A stretch of 64,000 nucleotides of DNA from Amphibacillus jilinensis Y1 (GTDB lineage Bacteria; Bacillota; Bacilli; Bacillales; Amphibacillaceae). The stretch is from NCBI RefSeq assembly GCF_000306965.1, contig NZ_JH976436.1, positions 40,057 to 104,056 of the forward strand. The letters run 5' to 3'. The position numbers were made by a program, and so were the translations under genes. Shown here in pieces: positions 8,485 through 16,810 of the stretch. Each line of letters opens with the position of its first letter. Position 1 is the first letter of the stretch. Below the pieces are notes generated by a model. That model did not search any database. It was not told where the DNA came from and saw only the letters and a list, made by a program, of their open reading frames with translations.

Positions 8485-10016
8485 AAGCTAATTATTATTG
8501 ATATTAGCACTACAATCATTAAGGTTGTTAGTAAAGCGAGCACTGCCATCTCAGTCCAAGCAAAAACGAAATAGCCTATAATTGATGCAATTGCACTAAT
8601 AAAAGCATAAGGCAATTGTGTTAATACATGATCAATATGATGAGAACCTGCACCAGTTGATGATAAAATCGAGGTATCAGAAATAGGTGAACAGTGATCT
8701 CCAAATACAGATCCCGCTAGCACTGCCGCCATTGCAGGTAAGACTAAATCTGGTCCTATCTCTACTGCAACCTGTGCAGCAATAGGTAACATAATGCCGA
8801 ATGTTCCCCACGAAGTTCCAGTCGCTAATGCCATAAACCCAGCGATGACAAACAATATTAATGGTAAATAATGAATATTAAAAGCAAAATCATTAACTAA
8901 GCTTGCTAAATAGCCGCCTGTATCAAGCACATCAATGACATCACCAATCATCCAAGCAAGGATTAATATATAGATGGCCGGCATCATCGAGCCCATACCT
9001 TTAATAATAACAAATCGGTTTGAGTGCTTCGGGGAAGATTGTTGATGATATAAAATAAATGACAGTACAACAGCAATAAGTCCACCAAAAAACAATGAAA
9101 TATTTACATTTGTATTAGCAAATAGAGTAAAAACAGTGATAGTTCCTTCTGTAGCTTTATAGCCTGTCCATAACATGATAAGTACCGTAGCAATAATAAG
9201 CGTGATAATAGGCACAATTAAGTGAAATACTTGACCATCTTTATGTGGCTCGACCACTTGCTTTAAATCGCCTGCAATACTCCCGTTGTCTGGGTCAACG
9301 AGTTGGTTTTTCTGAATAGCTCGATCCTCATGTGTTTTCATCGATCCTATATTCAAGTTAAACCATGCGACAATAAACACCATTAGCATAGAAGCAAATG
9401 CGTACATATTTAATGGAATCATCCGGATAAATGCTTCTAAAGGCTGATAATCAATAATTTCATTGGCAGCAAAAATGCCACCCATCGTTCCAATAATATA
9501 GGCCCCCCAACTAGAAATTGGTGATATTACAGTAATCGGGGCAGAAGTAGAATCAATAATATAAGCTAGTTTTGCTCTGGATACACGTTGTCGATCGGTG
9601 ACAGGACGTGAAACTTGCCCAACTGAGAGGGCATTAAAGTAGTCATCCACAAAGATCAATACACCTAAACATGCTGGGACAAGCTGAGAACCACGTCTTG
9701 TTGTTACACGGTTACTTGCCCAATGACCGAAAGCTTGACTCCCTCCAGAAGCAGCCATAATAGCTGTTAATATACCTAGTAGCAATAAAAAGCCCAATAA
9801 GTAAAAGTTCCCCATATTCAAGCCATCTTCTGGACTATAGAAAATATTACGAAAAATAATAATTATATCGATAATGGCTTCAATTATATTAAAGCGACTA
9901 ATCAATAAAGCACCTGTGATGATGCCAACACCTAAAGACAAAAAAATCTTACGTGTGGACACCACTAATATCAGCATAAGAACCGCTGGTATTAATGAGA
10001 AAATTGTCCCTTCCAT
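8463..10016 (-). CDS. nhaC: Na+/H+ antiporter, NhaC family
   Basis: This 517-residue polytopic membrane protein (about 11-12 helices) belongs to the NhaC family of sodium/proton antiporters, which may also include malate/lactate exchangers. Family signatures are FVDDYFNALSVG near residues 122-133, DSTSAPITVISPISSWGAY near 154-172, and the C-terminal SVFGDHCSPISDTSILSSTG near 434-453. The ribosome site AGGAGG lies 6-7 bases before the ATG. The last seven residues (ITHKRP region) and the stop are encoded by the end of repeat copy B read on the opposite strand, so the native C-terminus may have been replaced. Confidence 0.9.
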   Translation of the reverse strand: MEGTIFSLIPAVLMLILVVSTRKIFLSLGVGIITGALLISRFNIIEAIIDIIIIFRNIFYSPEDGLNMGNFYLLGFLLLLGILTAIMAASGGSQAFGHWASNRVTTRRGSQLVPACLGVLIFVDDYFNALSVGQVSRPVTDRQRVSRAKLAYIIDSTSAPITVISPISSWGAYIIGTMGGIFAANEIIDYQPLEAFIRMIPLNMYAFASMLMVFIVAWFNLNIGSMKTHEDRAIQKNQLVDPDNGSIAGDLKQVVEPHKDGQVFHLIVPIITLIIATVLIMLWTGYKATEGTITVFTLFANTNVNISLFFGGLIAVVLSFILYHQQSSPKHSNRFVIIKGMGSMMPAIYILILAWMIGDVIDVLDTGGYLASLVNDFAFNIHYLPLILFVIAGFMALATGTSWGTFGIMLPIAAQVAVEIGPDLVLPAMAAVLAGSVFGDHCSPISDTSILSSTGAGSHHIDHVLTQLPYAFISAIASIIGYFVFAWTEMAVLALLTTLMIVVLISIIISFITHKRP

Positions 10017-10181
10017 CTTGAAATCCTCCTAATCATTATAATCAACAATTTGAATAATGACTTATCTTATTCTCGATTAGATCGGCTAATTGAAATTCTT
10101 TTCTCTGACATCATTTGTTAGAACACTTTCAATGACTATGCTTTTTAAACAGTGAAAATTAAACGAATCCAATTTTAACAT

Positions 10182-10398
10182 AAACGAAACTTCAATCAGC
10201 GAGCGGAAGGGCTACAGGACGTAGGTCATGCAGACGTTGCCACAAGACGTGGCGGCCTTAGCCTGTAATCCTTCTTAATGATTTGGCGGTTTTAGTCCGT
10301 GATGTTACTCATCCTTCGCGTCCTGCGAAAACGCTTGTGTGACCAACATCTTGTTGGCCCGAGTGAATCAGGACATTAGCATCCGTTATCTGTGATAA
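10182..10398 (+). repeat. Intergenic structured repeat, copy C (long form, 3' hairpin deleted)
   Basis: It starts TAAACGAAACTTCAATCAGC and carries ACGTAGGTCATGCAGACG and GACGTGGCGGCCTTAG units. The 3' half of stem 1 is replaced by unrelated sequence with its own CCAACA/TGTTGG hairpin (10342-10356). It ends GCATCCGTTATCTGTGATAA: the whole 3' hairpin between the two GTTAGC-like direct repeats is gone. Confidence 0.82.
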
Positions 10399-10414
10399 TT
10401 ATTAAACAACAAAA

Positions 10415-10457
10415 AAATAACAGTAATAGAAAGAACATAACCTATTACTGTTATTTA
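10415..10457. terminator. Bidirectional terminator
   Basis: AATAACAGTAATAG (from 10416) pairs with CTATTACTGTTATT (10442-10455) with an A-rich 5' and T-containing 3' flank. It lies between yunB (minus) and repeat copy C. Confidence 0.75.
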
Positions 10458-10725
10458 TACTTGTTCACATAAATAATCATCATGTTATCCTCCGGTCGAT
10501 CAACAGCTCACCACGTTTAAGACATGACAGTATATAATTTATTCAACTATATACCAGCAAGTAAAAGGGTACCTACCTTTTATTCACTTCGGCAATTTGA
10601 ACCTTTCATCTATTATCATTGTTGGTGACTCAAATAGATTACTCATTTCAAATTGCACCTCTATCTCATCGATCTGATAAGGTCTTTATTCAATTTTCCT
10701 CAAATAGTGTACCAAGTTTCTTTTC
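10458..10725 (-). other. Gene-poor stretch downstream of yunB; possible gene fragment
   Basis: In B. subtilis yunC follows yunB; no intact yunC is present here. On the minus strand a frame between stops encodes about 31 residues with protein-like composition (QIDEIEVQFEMSNLF then ESPTMIIDERFKLPK). I could not match it to a family, and its start and end are those of a fragment or chance frame. Nothing else is recognised in the stretch. Confidence 0.2.
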
Positions 10726-11490
10726 TTATTGCAAGGGTTCTAACGGAATCGATAAAGGCATATCTCCATCTTGTGGTGACATATTATAGTAAAGTGGCAC
10801 ATCCCCACTATAGCCGCCACTTCCAACAGGAATGGATTGTTCAATTTTCGCTGTTTTTGATCCAAAAGGGATAATTGTTCGGATCTCTACTTCGATATTA
10901 ACAACTGGTTCAATATGAATACTATTGATTTTCATCCCTGTAATCAGCGTTTCTACTTCTGTATTTACATATCCAATGACTTCTAAATTGACTGGGATTT
11001 TAGGACCTAAATTAGCTAATAAAGGCAATCCAAGCACTTGCCCTAAAGGAATCTCTATCAAGTTCGATTGTTGTTTGACACGATCAAGCTCCGTTTCACT
11101 TAATTCTAGCTCTAACAGATCAGATTCATCAGGAATAACACCTCGTTCAAGAAGATGCAAAAAATTTTCAACACGATATTGAATATTTCGCTGAATTCGA
11201 TTTTCTAAAGCCGTATTTATTTGATAGCTGACGACTCGCCCTTCTTGATCATATTGAAATTGGATAAGTTCATCTAATTCAAGATCCTCATTTAACTTTT
11301 TACTAACAGCAATTCCCATAGCCATATTTGCATATTGCATATTGCGCGTTTCCGCAATATCTAACAAAACCGGTTTGATACCATTGTTTATATATATAAC
11401 ACTTGAAAATGTCGTTATAATAAAGAAAAGGGTTGTTAATGCAACTATTTTCTTCCCGGAGACGCTTCCACGCTGTTTCGTTCGCCACAC
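10726..11490 (-). CDS. yunB: Sporulation protein YunB
   Basis: The 254-residue protein has one N-terminal membrane anchor (about residues 14-34), followed by an extracytoplasmic domain with the family pattern NGIKPVLLDIAETR near 37-50 and a C-terminal stretch of beta-strand character. In B. subtilis yunB belongs to the mother-cell sporulation genes and is needed for full spore formation; the biochemical role is unknown. The start is a GTG with a good ribosome site (GGGAGG, 7 bases upstream). It follows the HD-GYP gene by 60 bases and may be cotranscribed with it. Confidence 0.88.
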   Translation of the reverse strand: MWRTKQRGSVSGKKIVALTTLFFIITTFSSVIYINNGIKPVLLDIAETRNMQYANMAMGIAVSKKLNEDLELDELIQFQYDQEGRVVSYQINTALENRIQRNIQYRVENFLHLLERGVIPDESDLLELELSETELDRVKQQSNLIEIPLGQVLGLPLLANLGPKIPVNLEVIGYVNTEVETLITGMKINSIHIEPVVNIEVEIRTIIPFGSKTAKIEQSIPVGSGGYSGDVPLYYNMSPQDGDMPLSIPLEPLQ

Positions 11491-11550
11491 AAAAAATCCC
11501 TCCCAACATAAATCTATGCTTTTGTTAGGAGAGTTAGTCTTATAAAATCC

Positions 11551-12630
11551 TTATAATTTATAGGCCGTAATCGTTACATCTAAGTGCTTGGCCAGATCAA
11601 GCTCATAAGGGTTAATTTGTTGATCATTTTCACTTATCACTCTCACGACAGGTCGGTTGTAAAGTTTTTTATTTTGTTTAACGACAAGTCCTGTTCGCTT
11701 GTCACTTAATTCAACGGTTACACCATTAGGATATACAGCAACACTTTCTCTAAATAATTTTACCATATGGGCATCAAATAACGTGCCACTTCCAGCATAT
11801 AATATTTCTAATCCCTCTTGTGGCAACATAGCTTCACGATAAACCCGATCACTTGTTACTGCATCAAAAACATCTACAATAGCTAATATCTTACCATATA
11901 AATGAATCTCAGAGCCTTTAATCCCACGAGGATAACCAGATCCATCTAATCGCTCATGATGTTGATAGGCACAGTGCGCGGCCATTAATGGCAATGTCGA
12001 AAAGGAGCGCAGAAATTCAAAACCTAATTCTGGATGTGTTTTGATCATTTCAAATTCTTTATCCGTTAGTTTGCCTTTTTTCTTCAACAGCTCATTCGGT
12101 AAAAACACCTTACCAATATCATGTAACATCGCACCTAAACCAAGTTCTCTTATTTCCTTATTCGAACGTTTTAACGCTTTTGCTAATACTATTGCATAGA
12201 TTGTAACATTGACTGAATGATTGAATAAATAATTATCACTAACAAAAATATCTGACATTAACGATACCACTTGATCATCTTGATCGATTTCAGTAATCAT
12301 CATATCAACAACGGACGCAATTTCTTCATTTGTGCGTTCTAATAGCACAGGTTCTTTCTTAAGTGTCTTCGTTTTATAAGTCTGAAAAGCTGATTTCATC
12401 GAATTGATCGACTTGATTCTTAATTGCTCAGAAATCGGTGAATGTACGACAATATCATCTGATAACTCATCCCTAATGTAGACATAGGTCACCCCTAAAT
12501 CTAATAAACGCTGAATAAATGTTTCTGTTAAGACAACGTCCTTCTGAATTAAAATTTGACCCTTACTACTATAAATTGGCTTTGCTAATTCGGCACCAAT
12601 TGTTAAGGCTCTTGCCGCTACTAGTTTCAT
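11551..12630 (-). CDS. HD-GYP domain cyclic-di-GMP phosphodiesterase-like protein
   Basis: The 359-residue protein has an N-terminal region of about 120 residues without clear sensory motifs, then an HD-GYP domain. Metal ligands are visible in NHSVNV (137-142), the HD pair in LHDIGK (169-174), and the second signature HHERLDGSGYP (224-234), which differs from the name-giving GYP only by context. DAVTSDRVYREA follows. Such enzymes hydrolyse cyclic di-GMP to GMP. No signal peptide or membrane segment is seen, so it is probably cytosolic. It sits between yunB and yunD where B. subtilis has yunC, downstream of yunD by 72 bases. Confidence 0.88.
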   Translation of the reverse strand: MKLVAARALTIGAELAKPIYSSKGQILIQKDVVLTETFIQRLLDLGVTYVYIRDELSDDIVVHSPISEQLRIKSINSMKSAFQTYKTKTLKKEPVLLERTNEEIASVVDMMITEIDQDDQVVSLMSDIFVSDNYLFNHSVNVTIYAIVLAKALKRSNKEIRELGLGAMLHDIGKVFLPNELLKKKGKLTDKEFEMIKTHPELGFEFLRSFSTLPLMAAHCAYQHHERLDGSGYPRGIKGSEIHLYGKILAIVDVFDAVTSDRVYREAMLPQEGLEILYAGSGTLFDAHMVKLFRESVAVYPNGVTVELSDKRTGLVVKQNKKLYNRPVVRVISENDQQINPYELDLAKHLDVTITAYKL

Positions 12631-12702
12631 GTTGAACTCCTATCTGTAACATTCATCATTATCCATTCTAATACTAGCAAATATTCCGACAACATTCTAC
12701 AT

Positions 12703-14106
12703 TTACAACATTTTTGCTAATTGTTGAATGGTTGGTCTTAAAAGATCGCGAATAAATTCTGGCATTAAAAACGTTTTTTTATTGGCTCGTGAAATTTGTG
12801 GCGACAAATGGCCAAAAGTAAACATGTCAGCTGTAGCCAATCTATATTCTTTGTCTAACTGAATCGTCTCACCGTCAATTTCAACACTAACCAAGTGTGA
12901 AGAACCCTGTTCATCTTCTTTAGTCTTTAAAATCAGATTGGAATAAACAAGACAACCCATAATTTCTCCACGAAAACCAAAGCCTTTTACTTGGAGATTG
13001 GTATAATCCTCTGTTAACCCTGCTCTTATCACTTCTACTAATGCTTGCCCGGTTAAACTCACGATACAAGGGTTAATCGGGTGTGGACAGATTCGGTGAA
13101 TATCGAAGTCAGTAACCTGCCCACGTTTTAAACCATCAATTAAAATCCCCGCATTTAGCATCGCGAGATCAGCTTCTCCCCAATCTTGCAAAGTCCGTGT
13201 TAATTGTTTAATAAGTAACGTTTCCTTAAACCAATTCACCTCTAATGGCTGTGGTAACTGAGCGACTGTGCGACTTAAAAGTTGATTGGCTGTCTGCTGG
13301 TGATGATTTAACTGCTTCATTGTCGGTTGGTCTTCAACGTATGATGATACGGGTACCGCCTTTGCCTGTTTGTCAATCAACCTTTTTTCACCATGATCCC
13401 ACGTTAATTGAATCGCTCCGACATAATTTCCAAACTTACCTGCTGCTGTTAAGATCGTATCTCCCACCCACTGTTCTTTTTTAAACAAATGATGTGTATG
13501 TCCCCCAATAATCACATCAATATCCTGAAAACGATTGGCTATTTCTTGATCTTGATCAATACCTAAATGAGATAACAGGACAATGACATCAGCTTGTTCC
13601 TTTAATTCCTTTAAATAACGTTCAAGGGATTGGAGTGGATCTGATATTTGCCAACCCAATGGTTGATAAAATGGTGTGAAAGGCGCTGTTAAACCAATGA
13701 TACCTACCTCCACCTGTGAGGCTGTTGTTAACAATTTATAAGGTTTTAACCAATCTGGATCAAGGCTGTTTGCACTCGTTAAATTAGCACAAACGACTTC
13801 AAAATTAGCTTGTTGATATAATTCAATAAGCTCTGATCGGTCCAGTGTAATCCCTTCATTATTCCCTATTGTGACAACATCATAATTGGCACGATTTAAT
13901 AATTCAATATTCCCTATACCTCTTAAAGCTTCTGTGGCTGGATGAACACGATCTAAATGATCGCCATTATCCAATAAAAAATAAGTTTCTCCCTTACGCT
14001 GATGATGAGTGGTTTGCTGATTAAGATAGGTTACGATCTTAGGCCAATTTTCAAAATGGCTATGTAAATCACTTGTATAATAAAAATGTATGTGTTCTTG
14101 CTTCAT
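12703..14106 (-). CDS. yunD: Bifunctional metallophosphatase/5'-nucleotidase family protein YunD
   Basis: The N-terminal calcineurin-like phosphoesterase has the metal motifs SDLHSH (about residues 10-15), DNGDHLD (near 45), IGNNEG (near 77, where many relatives have GNHD), SHLG and GGHTHH. The C-terminal 5'-nucleotidase domain extends to the end. The chosen ATG gives 467 residues; an in-frame GTG four codons upstream overlaps the ribosome site. Homologues dephosphorylate nucleotides; no secretion signal is present, so it is likely cytosolic as in B. subtilis YunD. Probably cotranscribed with the HD-GYP gene. Confidence 0.88.
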   Translation of the reverse strand: MKQEHIHFYYTSDLHSHFENWPKIVTYLNQQTTHHQRKGETYFLLDNGDHLDRVHPATEALRGIGNIELLNRANYDVVTIGNNEGITLDRSELIELYQQANFEVVCANLTSANSLDPDWLKPYKLLTTASQVEVGIIGLTAPFTPFYQPLGWQISDPLQSLERYLKELKEQADVIVLLSHLGIDQDQEIANRFQDIDVIIGGHTHHLFKKEQWVGDTILTAAGKFGNYVGAIQLTWDHGEKRLIDKQAKAVPVSSYVEDQPTMKQLNHHQQTANQLLSRTVAQLPQPLEVNWFKETLLIKQLTRTLQDWGEADLAMLNAGILIDGLKRGQVTDFDIHRICPHPINPCIVSLTGQALVEVIRAGLTEDYTNLQVKGFGFRGEIMGCLVYSNLILKTKEDEQGSSHLVSVEIDGETIQLDKEYRLATADMFTFGHLSPQISRANKKTFLMPEFIRDLLRPTIQQLAKML

Positions 14107-14223
14107 CTTGAATTCCACTCCACCTTTCCGGCAAGCTTAAGCTTTTTTAATTTTAACATTAAAAACTCAAAAAAAATATCAATCTGTTATTAGATGCTAT
14201 TTTATCATCTGTGTAATAATGCC

Positions 14224-14298
14224 TTTTATCACAGATAAGCATTCGGAAAACACCTACCTCAAGTGTTAAATTTATATAGGTCACTAATGTCCTGATTA
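14224..14298 (-). repeat. Intergenic structured repeat, copy D (3' portion, inverted)
   Basis: Read on the minus strand it runs AATCAGGACATTAGTG, CCTATATAAATT, a hairpin CCTA/TAGG, GTGTTTTCC, and ends TTATCTGTGATAAAA. The 5' stem and middle module are absent. It shares the GACCTATATAAAT segment only with copy F, the other inverted copy. Confidence 0.75.
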
Positions 14299-14378
14299 AA
14301 GGTTTCTTATATGCATTGGCAGTTAGAATAACTCAACTTTTGCTTTTTTGTACTAAAAGCTTCATTTTCCTTACAAGA

Positions 14379-14411
14379 AAGAAGCTGATCAGATCGATTA
14401 ATCAGCTTCTT
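14379..14411. terminator. Terminator of the lipid kinase-like gene
   Basis: AAGAAGCTGAT (from 14379) pairs with ATCAGCTTCTT (14401-14411); on the minus strand it is followed by TTCTTG. It lies 16 bases past the stop at 14427. Confidence 0.7.
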
Positions 14412-14426
14412 CTCACTTATTTATCG

Positions 14427-15311
14427 TTATTCACCAACGATCATTTCTATATGCTTTGGCAATACAACGATCTCCGTTGGTGTTTGACCATCCGATTCAC
14501 CATCACAATCAATCGTTTGACTAGGCTCAGTTGAAATCGATAAACAATGGGTTTGAAGGGCAATCACGCCCTCTAACTCTTGATGATCAACGCTTGCTTT
14601 CCTTGATTGTAAGATAGATAATACCGTTTGAATCGAAGCTTCTTTTATAACAAGTACTTCAAATAGCCCATCACTAATATTAGCCTTTGGTAATAATGCC
14701 CTTACTCCACCTGTATAGCTGCCATTACCTATAATCACCATAACAGCTTGATCTTCTATCACTTTATCTTGTGTTTGTAGCGTTAATTTGAAAGGTGTGA
14801 CTTGACCAACAGATTGAATCGCTTGCAAGTAGTAAGCAAGTTTACCGATATTTTGCTTAGATCTGGCGTCGATTGATTGTGAAGCTTGAGTGATGAGGCC
14901 GATACCCCAAAAATTAACAAAATAACGTTGCTCTGTTTTTCCAATGTCTACCGATTGTTTTTTTAAAGCAAGGATGGTTTGCGCCGCTTCAATTGGATCT
15001 TGTGGCATGTTAATTTGTCGAGAAAAATCATTTGCTGTTCCAGCAGGGATAATCGCTAATGTCGGTCGATGGGGCAATGGCGCAACAATATTGACCACTT
15101 CATGTACCGTACCATCCCCACCAGCGATAATGACTAAATCAAATTGCTTTAAGATTTGCAAGATAGCTTTTGTCCGATCAGAAAATTGTGCCATATCATA
15201 GAAAACGACTTCAGCAAAGCGACTTTCTAATACCTTGGCAATAGCCTGCTGACTGTCTGCTAATTGGCCTTTGCCCGCATTCTTATTCATTAAGACAGCT
15301 ACCTTATCCAT
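14427..15311 (-). CDS. Diacylglycerol/lipid kinase family protein (YegS/BmrU type)
   Basis: The 294-residue protein has the NAD-kinase-like fold of lipid kinases: NKNAGKG at residues 9-15, the nucleotide-binding GGDGTVHEVVN near 62-72, and PAGTANDFSR near 86-95. The C-terminal half contains GNGSYTGG and the ISDGLFEV segment typical of this family. DgkB-type members phosphorylate diacylglycerol in phospholipid turnover; others (BmrU, YegS) have uncertain substrates. The sequence does not decide between them. It stands alone, with its own terminator and no clear partner. Confidence 0.85.
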   Translation of the reverse strand: MDKVAVLMNKNAGKGQLADSQQAIAKVLESRFAEVVFYDMAQFSDRTKAILQILKQFDLVIIAGGDGTVHEVVNIVAPLPHRPTLAIIPAGTANDFSRQINMPQDPIEAAQTILALKKQSVDIGKTEQRYFVNFWGIGLITQASQSIDARSKQNIGKLAYYLQAIQSVGQVTPFKLTLQTQDKVIEDQAVMVIIGNGSYTGGVRALLPKANISDGLFEVLVIKEASIQTVLSILQSRKASVDHQELEGVIALQTHCLSISTEPSQTIDCDGESDGQTPTEIVVLPKHIEMIVGE

Positions 15312-15462
15312 CTCGTTTCCCCCTTCTTATATTAAATAGTGTCATTATACCCCTGACGAATCCATTTGAAACACACCTTATCAATTTATAATCATCTGAA
15401 CGTGTTTCTAAAAATTCACATTACACAGTGTTAATAAAGACGGGAAAGATGTTACTATCTTA

Positions 15463-15762
15463 TCATTCTAAATCTTTAATTATGGTTTTGTTTAATTGAT
15501 GATTTCGTTTCACCTTACTTTGTCCTAATAGATAAATACAAAATAAAATAACAGTGGGTATATTAGCTAAAATAAATGTCATGATTATTTCAAGCATACC
15601 TAGCTCAATTAGGTTAATAATAATCAGTAGTGATAAAATTAAACTAAGTAGTGGTAAAATAAGCCCCAAATATTTATTTGTACTTTTTGATAAAAACCAT
15701 TGCAGAAAAATAGCCCCCATTATTAATAACAATAAAATTAATGCATTAATAGGTAAAAACAT
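15463..15762 (-). CDS. Small three-helix membrane protein
   Basis: The 99-residue protein consists of three hydrophobic segments (about residues 4-24, 32-53, 57-80) and a basic, polar C-terminal tail (KVKRNHQLNKTIIKDLE). It starts 6 bases after the stop of the DUF2089 regulator, with a ribosome site (AGAGAGG) inside the end of that gene, so the two are one operon. No enzymatic motif is visible. Pairing of a DNA-binding DUF2089 protein with a short membrane protein suggests regulation of or by a membrane component (inference). Function unknown. Confidence 0.7.
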   Translation of the reverse strand: MFLPINALILLLLIMGAIFLQWFLSKSTNKYLGLILPLLSLILSLLIIINLIELGMLEIIMTFILANIPTVILFCIYLLGQSKVKRNHQLNKTIIKDLE

Positions 15763-15768
15763 AAAATT

Positions 15769-16062
15769 TCATTCCTCTCTTTGTTTTTTATAAGCCTTTA
15801 TTAGTGTCTTAGCCACATTAACATCTAACTTCTCATCTAAAGCTAAATTTTGAATCAAATTAATATACGAATCCTTCTCCTCACCTTCGGCTAAATGTAT
15901 TTTTTGAATGAGTTTATCTAGTCTAAGTCGAACAGTAGGGTAAGAGACACTATAGAGTTTTGCCATCTCCTTTAATGACCCCGAAGTTAGAATAAACTTT
16001 TTAATAAAATTGAAGTCTTCATGTTCTAAATAATTTAACCAATTTGGTTGATCCTCCACCAT
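15769..16062 (-). CDS. DUF2089-type transcriptional regulator
   Basis: The 97-residue protein has a helix-turn-helix of the DUF2089 family: LEHEDFNFIKKFILTSGSLK (about 12-31), then the recognition part VSYPTVRLRLDKLIQKI (about 38-54). The C-terminal half (ALDEKLDVNVAKTLIKAYKK) is a helical tail typical of the family. Zinc-ribbon cysteines found in longer DUF2089 proteins are absent. A very AT-rich inverted repeat that covers its own promoter starts 20 bases upstream, which suggests autoregulation. Cotranscribed with the membrane protein downstream. Confidence 0.75.
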   Translation of the reverse strand: MVEDQPNWLNYLEHEDFNFIKKFILTSGSLKEMAKLYSVSYPTVRLRLDKLIQKIHLAEGEEKDSYINLIQNLALDEKLDVNVAKTLIKAYKKQREE

Positions 16063-16081
16063 GAATCACTCCTTAAAATCA

Positions 16082-16130
16082 ATTGACATTTTAATAAAAT
16101 TAATCATAACATTAATTTTATTAAAGTCAA
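16082..16130 (-). promoter_or_regulatory. Promoter overlapped by a large palindromic operator
   Basis: Arms TAATAAAATTAAT (16091-16103) and ATTAATTTTATTA (16110-16122) are perfectly inverted around CATAAC, and the symmetry continues imperfectly to TTGAC/GTCAA on both sides. On the minus strand TTGACT (-35, 16129-16124) and TATGAT (-10, 16107-16102), 16 bases apart, form a promoter wholly inside the palindrome. Confidence 0.75.
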
Positions 16131-16199
16131 TGTTATTATTATGTTAAACTTTATTATTAAACTCGCATTAAATAAAATTACCATTTACTTATGATTGTA

Positions 16200-16227
16200 T
16201 TGACTTTTCTTTCAAATTGGATAAAAT
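16200..16227 (+). promoter_or_regulatory. Candidate promoter of the gene at 16339
   Basis: TTGACT (16200-16205) and TAAAAT (16222-16227) are spaced by 16 bases, about 110 bases before the start codon. An AT-rich stretch similar to one arm of the neighbouring operator (ATTAAATAAAATTA) lies about 30 bases upstream. Confidence 0.5.
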
Positions 16228-16338
16228 TAGCTTATGAAATCCTAATTTGGTTATGAGTATCCAAAGTTTATTTAGTCATTCAGCTAGCACCTCAACAAGC
16301 CATTTGATCCACATTAATAATAAGCGAGGAGTGTTCAT

Positions 16339-16683
16339 ATGAACGTGCAAGAATCATTTAACAACCCAGCAAAACGCGCATATATTTTTTTGAACATGGT
16401 TAAACCACTTCAACAGTCTTATCAGAAAACAGGTGGCGTGAACAATTGGACAGATTACCGATCGGACTTGTCCTATGCAAACTTTAAAGAGATATTAGAA
16501 AACAATGAAGTGATTGAAAAAGCTAATGTAAGATCGATGAGTCAAACAGCATTGGACTATGTTCAACATAACCAACACTATTCCAAAAGTGGTCAAGTTA
16601 ATCAACTTTTGGCAAAGGCATATCAATTGGGTATGGTAGATAATAATGGTCAATTAATTAACGGTATTGATCAGTCTGTATAA
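16339..16683 (+). CDS. Hypothetical protein, 114 residues
   Basis: I do not recognise a family. The protein is soluble, rich in Asn, Gln and Tyr, with no cysteine, signal peptide or membrane segment. It looks mostly helical with predicted helices around residues 10-28, 45-62 and 84-97, and a polar C-terminus. A good ribosome site (GAGGAG, 7 bases before the ATG) and an upstream promoter support expression. It faces the lipoprotein gene and shares a hairpin terminator region. It could belong to a lineage-specific family; nothing in the context gives its job. Confidence 0.6.
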   Translation: MNVQESFNNPAKRAYIFLNMVKPLQQSYQKTGGVNNWTDYRSDLSYANFKEILENNEVIEKANVRSMSQTALDYVQHNQHYSKSGQVNQLLAKAYQLGMVDNNGQLINGIDQSV

Positions 16684-16724
16684 GCCAATAGATTTATAGC
16701 AGACAAATGAGTGTTGGACTTACC

Positions 16725-16763
16725 AAAAAACGCCCATATCCCCTTTATTAAGGTGACATGGGC
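16725..16763 (-). terminator. Terminator of the lipoprotein gene
   Basis: GCCCAT (16732-16737) pairs with ATGGGC (16758-16763) around an inner CCTTT/AAGG pair. On the minus strand it is followed by GTTTTTT. It may also help end the convergent gene at 16339. Confidence 0.7.
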
Positions 16764-16810
16764 TTCTCTAGTACTAATTGAACCTTTGATTTAGAATGTG
16801 ATACGTTTTC

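Noticed and set aside
10653-10874. Plus-strand open frame of 73 residues overlapping yunB
   Set aside because: Mostly antisense to the yunB 3' end; no ribosome site.
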